Shown here in pieces: positions 8,581-15,567 of a stretch of DNA of 64,000 nucleotides (position 1 is the stretch's first letter; each line of letters begins with the position of its first letter). The position numbers and the translations under genes were made by a program. This DNA is from an uncultured Bacteroidales bacterium (lineage in GTDB: Bacteria > Bacteroidota > Bacteroidia > Bacteroidales > P3): contig CAJUFX010000001.1 of assembly GCA_910586395.1 (NCBI GenBank), positions 260,733 to 324,732 on the forward strand, read 5' to 3'. Under the pieces are notes generated by a model. The model was given only the letters and a program-made list of their open reading frames with translations, searched no databases and was not told where the DNA came from.

Positions 8581-9495
8581 ATGAAAATCATAACCAATCA
8601 AGAAATAGAAAGTTTAGGCATCAATCCGGCCACATGTTATCAATGGGTTCAAGAATCCTTTAAAATGAAATACGACAGCCAACTACCGGCTAAAATGAGC
8701 GTACATCCCCAAGGCATCGATTTCTATACCACCATGCCTTGCCTGCTACCCCAACGGTATGATTTCTTCTCAGCCAAGGTCGTGTCCCGTATTGCAGGAA
8801 GAAAACCGGCATTGAAAAGTGACTTGATGCTGTTCCGGGCCTCTACGGGGGAATTGCGGGCCATGATGGATGGCGACTGGATTACGTCAATGAGAACCGG
8901 TGCTGTAGCCGCGTTGGCGATTCAAACCTTTCAAAAAAGCGATGCTCAAACCTATGGTATATTAGGCTTGGGCAATACGGCCCATGCCACGATGAAAGTC
9001 TTGACTGCCTTACCGAACACAACTAAGAAGACCATCAAGTTACTACAATACAAAAATCAGGCGGAAAAATTCATGCAAGACTTCCACCATACCGGTATCC
9101 GGATGGAAACCGTGACCTCCATAGAAGAACTCGTTGCTTCGTCCGATGTTATTCTTTCCTGCATAACGGAAACCACCGAACTTTTATGTCCACAGGATAA
9201 GCTATTCCCCAAAGGCGTTTTGGTTATACCGGTTCATACCAGGGGGTTTCAAAACTGCGACCTGTTCTTCGACAAAGTATATGCCGACGACATGGATCAC
9301 GTAAAAGGGTTCAAGTATTTTTCCAAATTCAAACAATTTGATGAGTTCAGCCATGTTCTTTTGGGGCAAAATCCCGGACGGACGAATGATAGCGAAAGAA
9401 TCTTATCCTACAACATAGGCTTGGGCTTACACGATGCTTTTTTTGCCTACAAAATATATACTTTACTGCAAGACAAACAAAGCGGATTGCATTGA
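8581..9495 (+). CDS. Ornithine cyclodeaminase / mu-crystallin family NAD(P)-dependent enzyme
   Basis: A 304-residue protein of the ornithine cyclodeaminase/mu-crystallin superfamily. Visible landmarks are the substrate-binding loop MRTGAVAALAI (about 101-111), the Rossmann motif YGILGLGNTAHA (about 126-137), VILSCITETTELL in the second half of the nucleotide fold, and YADDMDHVKGF in place of the usual catalytic Asp segment. Family members act on the carbon-nitrogen bond of amino acids: cyclodeaminases, alanine dehydrogenases, ketimine reductases, and SbnB-type enzymes of diaminopropionate synthesis. It follows the fusion gene by 8 bp and must be cotranscribed. A role in making or modifying the amino compound used by that fusion is the simplest inference. 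True ornithine cyclodeaminase activity is not implied. Confidence 0.75.
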   Translation: MKIITNQEIESLGINPATCYQWVQESFKMKYDSQLPAKMSVHPQGIDFYTTMPCLLPQRYDFFSAKVVSRIAGRKPALKSDLMLFRASTGELRAMMDGDWITSMRTGAVAALAIQTFQKSDAQTYGILGLGNTAHATMKVLTALPNTTKKTIKLLQYKNQAEKFMQDFHHTGIRMETVTSIEELVASSDVILSCITETTELLCPQDKLFPKGVLVIPVHTRGFQNCDLFFDKVYADDMDHVKGFKYFSKFKQFDEFSHVLLGQNPGRTNDSERILSYNIGLGLHDAFFAYKIYTLLQDKQSGLH

Positions 9496-9525
9496 CAAGC
9501 CATAGAACCGACATATCTGCCTTTC

Positions 9526-10974
9526 ATGTCTGACAGTCTTAAACAACAGACCGTTTCTGGCATTATTTGGTCAGCCATACAACGATTTGGGACGATGACC
9601 ATTACTTTCGTTTCCAATATCGTTTTAGCCAGACTGCTGAACCCCGATGACTTTGGCTGCATCGGCCTGCTGGCCATCTTCATCGTCGTAGCCAATGTGT
9701 TCATCAACGGCGGGTTTGCGGCGGCCTTGATACAGAAACCTGCCCCCACGTCCGCGGATTACTCAACCGCTTTTTTCTGGAACATTATCGTCTCGCTATT
9801 GTTTTACGCTGGACTTTATCTTGCAGCACCCGCCATTGCTGGTTTCTATCATATTCCACTGCTTGCATCCATTCTGAAAATCCAAGGCCTTATTCTCATC
9901 ATCAATGCTTTAAGCGTAATACAACTCAGTATATTAAGAAAAAAACTGCAATTCAAATCACTATCCGTCATTCAGATTATTGCAGCTTTGATTTCTGCGG
10001 GCATCGCCATCCCCCTCGCCTTCAACGGCTTGGGCGTATGGTCATTGGTTGTCCAGCAGTTACTGAATAGTGCAATAACGACCATCACGCTATGGTTCGT
10101 TTGCAAATGGCAACCACTATGGCTTTTCTCGTGGCAGTCCTTTAAACAGCTGTTCGGTTACGGTGCCTTTCTGTTGTTATCCGATTTACTTAACAGTGTC
10201 TGTGACAATATTCAAGGGCTTATCATCGGCAGACGGTTCACGGCCGGCGATATGGGCTATTATGCACAGGCAAAAAAATTAGCGGAAATCCCGACCGAAA
10301 GTATTTCACAAGTCGTGTCTTTGGTGTCGTTTCCTGTCTTTGCCAAATTACAGGATGACCAATCCAAATTACGCGCTGCCGTTCAGAAAAGCCTGACGCT
10401 CATGAATTTCATCAACTTCCCGCTGATGCTGTTGCTCATCGTGGTCGCAGAACCACTGCTGACCCTGCTCTATTCGGCCAAATGGACCGAATCCATACCT
10501 TATTTTCAAATATTGTGCTTGTCCGGCATCGTCAATTGCATGCAGAGCGTCAACTATCAAGTCGTCTGTGCCGTCGGAAAAAGTAAAACTATCTTCCGAT
10601 GGAATATCATTAAACGAACAGTTGGCATCGGACTGATTCTCATTGGTATGTATTGGGGCATAACCGGCATTTTATGGGGCATGGTGGCCGGTTTTTACTT
10701 TACAGCCATTGTAAATGCCATCGTAGCCACCAAGACGACCGGCTACACGTTGCCACGGCAAGTGTTAGACGCTGCCCCAGCTTTGCTAATCGCCCTAATG
10801 GCCGCAATCGGTACGGCCGTTGTCGGCAGGTTCTTGTTCCTCCACAATTTTCCGACACTCTTGATACAAAGTGCCGTTTACCTCATCCTCTATATCGGGC
10901 TGTCCAAACTGTTGCATCGTCCTGAAATAGATGAATATATCCTCATAATCAAATCTTATAAGAGACATGATTGA
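9526..10974 (+). CDS. Wzx-type lipid-linked oligosaccharide flippase
   Basis: A 482-residue membrane protein of the MOP (multidrug/oligosaccharidyl-lipid/polysaccharide) superfamily, closest in look to WzxC-like proteins. The N-terminus KQQTVSGIIWSAIQRFG followed by VLARLLNPDDFG is characteristic, and the chain continues with about twelve to fourteen hydrophobic helices. It should flip undecaprenyl-diphosphate-linked repeat units to the periplasm for the Wzy polymerase encoded at 5288. It is the only flippase gene found in the window, although two glycan systems seem to be encoded. Its end overlaps the LicD gene by 8 bp. Confidence 0.85.
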   Translation: MSDSLKQQTVSGIIWSAIQRFGTMTITFVSNIVLARLLNPDDFGCIGLLAIFIVVANVFINGGFAAALIQKPAPTSADYSTAFFWNIIVSLLFYAGLYLAAPAIAGFYHIPLLASILKIQGLILIINALSVIQLSILRKKLQFKSLSVIQIIAALISAGIAIPLAFNGLGVWSLVVQQLLNSAITTITLWFVCKWQPLWLFSWQSFKQLFGYGAFLLLSDLLNSVCDNIQGLIIGRRFTAGDMGYYAQAKKLAEIPTESISQVVSLVSFPVFAKLQDDQSKLRAAVQKSLTLMNFINFPLMLLLIVVAEPLLTLLYSAKWTESIPYFQILCLSGIVNCMQSVNYQVVCAVGKSKTIFRWNIIKRTVGIGLILIGMYWGITGILWGMVAGFYFTAIVNAIVATKTTGYTLPRQVLDAAPALLIALMAAIGTAVVGRFLFLHNFPTLLIQSAVYLILYIGLSKLLHRPEIDEYILIIKSYKRHD

Positions 10975-11782
10975 TGCGCAAACTCAAGACGCTTTACGGA
11001 AACGTTTCAACCCGGATGGTTCGCAATTACGTTTCCATCAGTTGCGCATGTTGGACATGCTTGCGTATTTTGACGACTTATGCCGAAGGCACGGCATAAA
11101 ATATTGGCTTTCATCCGGAACCTTGATAGGTGCCGTGCGTCACGGAGGCTTTATTCCGTGGGATGACGATGTGGATGTGGAAATGCTGAGAGATGATTAT
11201 GAAAGATTGATAACCGTTTTTAAAAAAGAGCCGGATCCAAAATTCATTTTACAGACACATTGTACGGATTTCTATTATTTTCAACCTTTTGCTAAACTCC
11301 GAGACCCTAATTCCATCATAAAGGAAACCGGAACAGAGGTTGACCGGTTCTACAAATATCGGGGAATTTTTATCGATGTTTTCGTTTTAGACCCCTCGTC
11401 CTCACGCCGTGTGGCCTATATAGCGCACATATTACACAACTCTCTGATTCTAAATAGAATCTCAAAAATAAAACGCCCTGCGCTAAGACTCGTCTATTAT
11501 AAGACCGTTTACGGAGCATTGCATAAATTACTTTTCCCAACAATAAGGTTTTTCATGAAAATCGGAACCAAGGACCGTCTGAGACATACTTTGGGGATCG
11601 GTTTTTTCGGAGAGCGGTTTTATCATGAACTTTTCCCGCTGAAAACGGTTTTGTTTGAAAATTTAACGCTACCGGTTCCAAATCATTACGATAGCCTGTT
11701 GAGACGTATCTATGGCAATTATATGGCGTTGCCTTCCCTAGACACCATAGATTGCCATATCACAGAATTAGAACTGGAATAA
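10967..11782 (+). CDS. LicD-family phosphotransferase
   Basis: A 271-residue LicD-type protein. The signature of the family is plain in the N-terminal third: FDDLCRRHGIKYWLSSGT, then LIGAVRHGGFIPWDDDVDVEM, with the acidic cluster that binds metal and nucleotide. Characterised LicD proteins move a phospho-amino-alcohol (phosphocholine) from its CDP form to a sugar of a glycan; fukutin-like relatives transfer other phospho-alcohols. Here the donor is probably the product of the fusion enzyme encoded at 6758. The length is normal and the C-terminus looks intact. Only 2 bp after its stop begins the sequence of a broken GT14 gene, so the gene marks the right end of the intact part of the AT-rich cluster. 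Confidence 0.9.
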   Translation: MIDAQTQDALRKRFNPDGSQLRFHQLRMLDMLAYFDDLCRRHGIKYWLSSGTLIGAVRHGGFIPWDDDVDVEMLRDDYERLITVFKKEPDPKFILQTHCTDFYYFQPFAKLRDPNSIIKETGTEVDRFYKYRGIFIDVFVLDPSSSRRVAYIAHILHNSLILNRISKIKRPALRLVYYKTVYGALHKLLFPTIRFFMKIGTKDRLRHTLGIGFFGERFYHELFPLKTVLFENLTLPVPNHYDSLLRRIYGNYMALPSLDTIDCHITELELE

Positions 11783-11784
11783 GT

Positions 11785-12147
11785 CCTATCACTTTCTATG
11801 AGGGGCCTAACTGGTTCAGCATTACCCACAAGGCTTGTCTGGAAGTTCTTGCCCGCAAAAAATGGGTTCTAAAGAGATATAGACACACTTTCTGTTGTGA
11901 TGAGACTTTCATACAATCTATTTTTATGGATACACCTGCTTTGATGGAAGCGACAACGATACGCAATTTAAACAAAAACAACCTGGACAGATGCCTAAGA
12001 TTGATAGATTGGGAGCGGGGTAACCCCTATATATATCAACTCTCTGACATCTCTCTCATCGAAGCGTCCGACATGTTATTTGCACGAAAATTCGACTGGA
12101 ATACCGATGCCGATATCGTTAGGTTGATAGCAAACAAATGGGGATAA
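11785..12147 (+). pseudogene. C-terminal remnant of a GT14 core-2/I-branching type glycosyltransferase
   Basis: About 120 codons that read well as the C-terminal part of a bacterial beta-1,6-N-acetylglucosaminyltransferase-like protein (GT14, Branch family): FYEGPNWFSITHKA, RYRHTFCCDETFIQS, LRLIDWERGNPYIY and the terminal MLFARKFDWNTDADIV. Complete relatives are about 290-300 residues, so the N-terminal half is missing. An in-frame ATG exists at 11752, but it lies inside the LicD gene in another frame and the homology begins only at about 11785, immediately after the LicD stop. The remnant is AT-rich like the genes to its left, while the gene at 12187 is GC-rich. It is probably the scar of a deletion or recombination at the edge of the serotype-specific block. 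Confidence 0.75.
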
Positions 12148-12186
12148 AGTCGGAAACATAAATATTGCAAACATTCTTTATTTGTC

Positions 12187-13434
12187 ATGAAACTTCATAA
12201 CATCCCGTTCTCTCCGCCGGATATGACGGAGGCGGAAATCCACGAAGCGGCCGAGGCCTTGCGCTCCGGCTGGATTACGACCGGCCCGCGCACCAAGGAA
12301 TTCGAATCGCTGATAGCCCTGTGCTGCGGCACGGAGAAGGCGGTCTGCCTCAACTCGGCCACGGCCTGCATGGAAATGATCCTGCGGGTGTTCGGCATTG
12401 GCCCCGGCGACGAAGTGATTGTGCCGGCCTATACCTATACGGCTACGGCCAGCGTGGTCTGCCACGTGGGGGCCCGACCCGTCATGGTGGATTGCGCGCC
12501 GGACGCATTCGAAATGGATTACGGCCGTCTGGCCGAGGCTGTTACCGAGCGGACAAAAGCGGTTATCCCCGTGGATTTGGGCGGCGTGGTGTGCGACTAC
12601 GGCCGCATCCGCCGCATCGTGGAGGACAAACGGGTGCTGTTCCGCCCGGCCAACAGTCTGCAGGAGGCCTTGGGACATGTCCTGATTCTAGCCGACGCCG
12701 CCCATGCGTTCGGCGCCAAACGTGACGGGGTGATGTGCGGCAAGCTCGCCGACTTCACGTCCTTTTCGTTCCACGCGGTCAAGAACCTGACCACGGCCGA
12801 AGGGGGCGCGCTGACCTGGCGGCCGATAGCGGGCATCGACAACGAATGGCTTTACAAACAGTTTCAGCTCCTCTCCCTGCACGGACAGAGCAAGGATGCC
12901 TTGGCCAAGACGCAACTCGGGGCCTGGGAATACGATATCGTGGCGCCGAACTACAAATGCAACATGACGGACATCATGGCGGGCATCGGGCTGGCTCAGC
13001 TCAAACGCTACCCGGAACTGCTGGTGCGCCGCCGCCAGATCATCGGCCGCTACAACGAGGCGCTGGGCGTGCCCGAGGGGTCGGATGCCGGACAAGTAGG
13101 CGGGCAAAACGTACAGGTGCTGCATCACTATACGGCCGCCCATTCCTCCAGCGGCCACCTCTATTTGGTACGCCTGTTGGGGCGGAGTCCGGAGGAGCGC
13201 AACCGCATCATCCACCGCATGGCCGAACGCGGCATCGCCACCAACGTGCACTACAAGCCATTGCCGATGATGACGGCCTACAAAAACCTCGGCTTCGACA
13301 TCCAAGACTTCCCGAACGCCTACGCGCAGTTCGCCAACGAAATCACGCTGCCGCTGCATACGCGGCTTTCGGACGAAGAAGTGGCCTATGTGGCCGGAAA
13401 TTTCGTCGATATCATTGGGCATCCGTCGGCATAA
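12187..13434 (+). CDS. DegT/DnrJ/EryC1/StrS sugar aminotransferase
   Basis: A 415-residue PLP-dependent nucleotide-sugar aminotransferase. Markers are SGWITTGPRTKEFE near the N-terminus, GPGDEVIVPAYTYTATAS, D170 in the LADAAHAFGA segment, and the PLP lysine K199 in FHAVKNLTTAEGG. The family adds an amino group to a keto-sugar nucleotide. Similar genes sit beside the initiating transferase in Bacteroides glycan loci (the WcfR/WcfS arrangement of PSA is the known model, giving a 4-amino-trideoxy sugar). It may instead supply the WbpE step (3-amination) of the Wbp pathway encoded downstream, because no other intact aminotransferase was found. Base composition jumps to GC-rich here compared with the genes on its left. 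The next gene begins 76 bp later. Confidence 0.85.
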   Translation: MKLHNIPFSPPDMTEAEIHEAAEALRSGWITTGPRTKEFESLIALCCGTEKAVCLNSATACMEMILRVFGIGPGDEVIVPAYTYTATASVVCHVGARPVMVDCAPDAFEMDYGRLAEAVTERTKAVIPVDLGGVVCDYGRIRRIVEDKRVLFRPANSLQEALGHVLILADAAHAFGAKRDGVMCGKLADFTSFSFHAVKNLTTAEGGALTWRPIAGIDNEWLYKQFQLLSLHGQSKDALAKTQLGAWEYDIVAPNYKCNMTDIMAGIGLAQLKRYPELLVRRRQIIGRYNEALGVPEGSDAGQVGGQNVQVLHHYTAAHSSSGHLYLVRLLGRSPEERNRIIHRMAERGIATNVHYKPLPMMTAYKNLGFDIQDFPNAYAQFANEITLPLHTRLSDEEVAYVAGNFVDIIGHPSA

Positions 13435-13510
13435 CGGCCCCGGGGCGGCCGATATGACACCGGCCGCCCTATCGCGCACCTCATACGTATATACTTTTTT
13501 GTAGAACAAA

Positions 13511-14110
13511 ATGCTGAAACGCTGTTTCGACCTTCTGATGAGCGGCCTCGGCCTGTTGGTTCTCAGCCCCTTGTTCGTCCTGATGGCCCTATGGATTAAA
13601 TGCGACTCCAAAGGCTCCGTCTTTTACCGACAGGTCCGTGTGGGACGACACGGAAAAGATTTCAGACTGTTCAAATTCCGTTCCATGCGGGTAGGCTCAG
13701 ACCGCAAAGGCTTGATCACCGTAGGTGGCCATGACCCGCGCATCACGCGCTCGGGCTATTTCATCCGCAAATACAAACTGGACGAACTGCCGCAACTCAT
13801 CAATGTGTTTATAGGCGACATGAGCTTGGTTGGACCGCGGCCCGAAGTCCGGAAGTACGTGGACCTCTATACCCCCAAACAGCGGCACGTGCTGGACGTC
13901 CGTCCCGGCATCACCGACCCCGCCTCCATCCGCTACCGCAACGAGAACGAACTCCTGGGCGCCGCCGACGACCCGGAACGCTACTACGTGGACGTCATAC
14001 TACCCGACAAACTGCGCCTCAATCTCGATTACGTGGCCCGTCATTCTTTCGGCCACGACCTCAGCATCATTTTCCAAACGTTCGCGGCCATTCTCAAAGA
14101 CCGCCCGTAG
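13511..14110 (+). CDS. Initiating phosphoglycosyl transferase (monotopic, PglC/WcfS-like)
   Basis: A 199-residue bacterial sugar transferase that starts repeat-unit synthesis by moving a sugar 1-phosphate to undecaprenyl phosphate. It is the short monotopic form: one N-terminal re-entrant hydrophobic segment (about 8-29), then RQVRVGRHGKDFRLFKFRSM, the catalytic Asp-Glu pair D91-E92 in YKLDELPQL, and GDMSLVGPRPEVRKY. The short length and the adjacent aminotransferase resemble WcfR/WcfS-type pairs. The sugar substrate cannot be read from sequence. Directly after its stop, in the same frame, lies a short remnant that looks like the end of another aminotransferase. Confidence 0.9.
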   Translation: MLKRCFDLLMSGLGLLVLSPLFVLMALWIKCDSKGSVFYRQVRVGRHGKDFRLFKFRSMRVGSDRKGLITVGGHDPRITRSGYFIRKYKLDELPQLINVFIGDMSLVGPRPEVRKYVDLYTPKQRHVLDVRPGITDPASIRYRNENELLGAADDPERYYVDVILPDKLRLNLDYVARHSFGHDLSIIFQTFAAILKDRP

Positions 14111-14188
14111 TCGGCCTTAGCCGGCCCCTGTGTCTCGGAAGACGACGTGCGCTACATCGTTCAGACAATCAAAGACGCGATAGCATAG
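14111..14188 (+). pseudogene. Possible C-terminal remnant of a second DegT-type aminotransferase
   Basis: Immediately after the stop of the phosphoglycosyl transferase, the same frame stays open for 25 codons and ends in a TAG at 14186-14188. The last residues read SEDDVRYIVQTIKDAIA. An acidic helix of this kind, (S/T)xEDVxYIVxxI, is what closes many DegT-family sugar aminotransferases. No start codon or body of such a gene remains. I read it as a leftover from a deleted aminotransferase gene that once followed the initiating transferase. The assignment rests on about 17 residues and is tentative. Confidence 0.4.
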
Positions 14189-14211
14189 CGGGGCAAGAAA
14201 GAACATAAACG

Positions 14212-14258
14212 AGCCCTCTTGCAAGCCACATCGGCTCTGCGGGAGGGCATTTTCTTTT
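14212..14258 (+). terminator. Rho-independent terminator after the plus-strand glycan cluster
   Basis: GCCCTC (14213-14218) pairs with GAGGGC (14243-14248), and the loop contains a further AGCC/GGCT pairing. A T-rich run (ATTTTCTTTT, 14249-14258) follows. It would end transcription of the plus-strand cluster. Confidence 0.75.
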
Positions 14259-14331
14259 CACGCCAGACCGCGTACCAGCAGCCCGCAGGCGGGTGTTTGC
14301 GTTTAAAGCCGGTACGCTTAGGTGGCCCCTA

Positions 14332-14482
14332 TCATTCCCCCAACAGCCATTTCCAAACCGGGACCACGTCTATGATCCGGCCGTCCGGCGCGGTTATGGC
14401 TTCTTCTTCGTCCCGCGTCACAATGCCCATCCGCTCCAATGTTTCGAGTTGATCCAACTTATTTATCGACAATAAATAAACT
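14332..14482 (-). pseudogene. Protein-like remnant of about 50 codons, family unknown
   Basis: Just downstream of the stop of the WbpB-like gene, in another frame, about 50 codons read like a genuine protein end: INKLDQLETLERMGIV followed by an acidic stretch, and a C-terminus VVPVWKWLLGE. There is no ATG between the WbpB stop and this segment; the only upstream ATG lies inside WbpB. It may be a remnant whose 5' part was deleted, or a tiny gene starting at TTG. I do not recognise the family. Confidence 0.35.
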
Positions 14483-15448
14483 TTACCACCCGAATGGGTG
14501 TTCGACCGTCGGCAGTTTGGCGAACGGATGATAGTCGCCTTTGAGGCCGACGGGCTCGGCATGGCGGATGTCGTGCACAATCCGGATGCACGGTCTGGCC
14601 GCCGAAATTCGGAAGCCGCCGCCCGACAGAATGTCCTGATAGCTCTGCGTGTGCAGTTCGGTAAATCCGTCGCTGAACTCTATCTCCTCCCCTTCCATCT
14701 GTAACGAGCGGAACGTCTTTTTGCCGGCCGCCACGGCCTCGGCGGGCAAGGTATCGGCATTGATGCTCAAAAAGTAGCGCACGCGCGCCTGTTTCAAACG
14801 CAGGAATCCGGCCACACGGTCGTGCCGGCTCAGATGCACGGTATTCTCCTCCACCTCGCCGAAAATCCAGCACAGCATGTCGTAGAAATGCACGCCTATG
14901 TTCGTGGCCACGCCGCCGCTCTTGCGCACGTCGCCTTTCCAGGACGTATAGTACCAATAGCCGCGCGACGTGATATAGGTCAGGTCGATGTCGTAAACCT
15001 TGTCTTTCGGCCCTTCTTGCACGCGTTTCTTAAGCGCGATGATGGCCGGATGCAGGCGAAGCTGCAATATCGTATAGATATGGCGGCCGCTGCTTTTCTC
15101 TTCGGCTTCCAACGCATCGATATTCCAAGGGTTCAATACAATCGGTTTCTCGCAGATGACGTGCGCGCCCAGCCGCAAGCCGTAACGGATATGGGCGTCG
15201 TGAAGATAGTTGGGCGTGCAGACGCTCAGAAAATCCAAGGCCTTGCCTTCACGCTGCCGCTTGGCCAGATGCCGGTCGAACAGTTCCATTTCGGTAAAGA
15301 ACGAGCATTGCGGAAAATAGCGGTCCATGATGCCCACGCTGTCGAATTTGTCGTAAGCGGCCGTCAGCGTATTGCCGGTATCCTGAATGGCTTTCAAATG
15401 GCGCGGCGCGATGTAACCGCCCACGCCTATCATCGCGAAATTCTTCAT
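14483..15448 (-). CDS. wbpB: WbpB/WlbA-like UDP-GlcNAc-uronate 3-dehydrogenase (Gfo/Idh/MocA family)
   Basis: A 321-residue NAD-dependent oxidoreductase that closely resembles WbpB of Pseudomonas aeruginosa. The hallmarks are NFAMIGVGGYIAPRHLKAI at the Rossmann fold, YDKFDSVGIMDRYFPQ, SVCTPNYLHDAHI, the EKP motif in VICEKPIVLNP, DLTYITSRGYWYYTSWKGD and KSGGVATNIGVHFYDML. WbpB oxidises carbon 3 of UDP-GlcNAcA, giving the 3-keto sugar that WbpE then aminates. The start at 15448 was chosen over one at 15502 because it directly precedes the conserved MKNFAMIG segment. The gene is divergent from a polymerase/ligase gene and shares a promoter region with it. The other Wbp genes lie downstream on the same strand but are not contiguous. 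Confidence 0.88.
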   Translation of the reverse strand: MKNFAMIGVGGYIAPRHLKAIQDTGNTLTAAYDKFDSVGIMDRYFPQCSFFTEMELFDRHLAKRQREGKALDFLSVCTPNYLHDAHIRYGLRLGAHVICEKPIVLNPWNIDALEAEEKSSGRHIYTILQLRLHPAIIALKKRVQEGPKDKVYDIDLTYITSRGYWYYTSWKGDVRKSGGVATNIGVHFYDMLCWIFGEVEENTVHLSRHDRVAGFLRLKQARVRYFLSINADTLPAEAVAAGKKTFRSLQMEGEEIEFSDGFTELHTQSYQDILSGGGFRISAARPCIRIVHDIRHAEPVGLKGDYHPFAKLPTVEHPFGW

Positions 15449-15488
15449 CTGAAACGTATGATCGTTATCGTTCTCTCCCCGGAATAAA

Positions 15489-15523
15489 TTGCAAATATAC
15501 ACAAAATGTGCTATTTTTGCAAA
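15489..15523. promoter_or_regulatory. Overlapping divergent promoters for the WbpB-like gene and the ligase/polymerase gene
   Basis: Minus strand: TTTG (complement of 15520-15523), 20 bp, TATATTTG (complement of 15492-15499), a full match to the Bacteroidetes consensus, reading towards 15448. Plus strand: TTGC (15489-15492), 19 bp, TATTTTTG (15512-15519), reading towards 15568. Each -33 element overlaps or abuts the other promoter's -7 element, so both cannot easily be occupied at once. Confidence 0.75.
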
Positions 15524-15567
15524 AAAAATACACTATTGCCGGAACCATTAACTTTACAAAATCCCCG

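Noticed and set aside
14459..14479. TTATTTAT/ATAAATAA hairpin as terminator of the WbpB-like gene
   Set aside because: The stem is entirely A-T and has no T-run after it; it is probably just AT-rich sequence.
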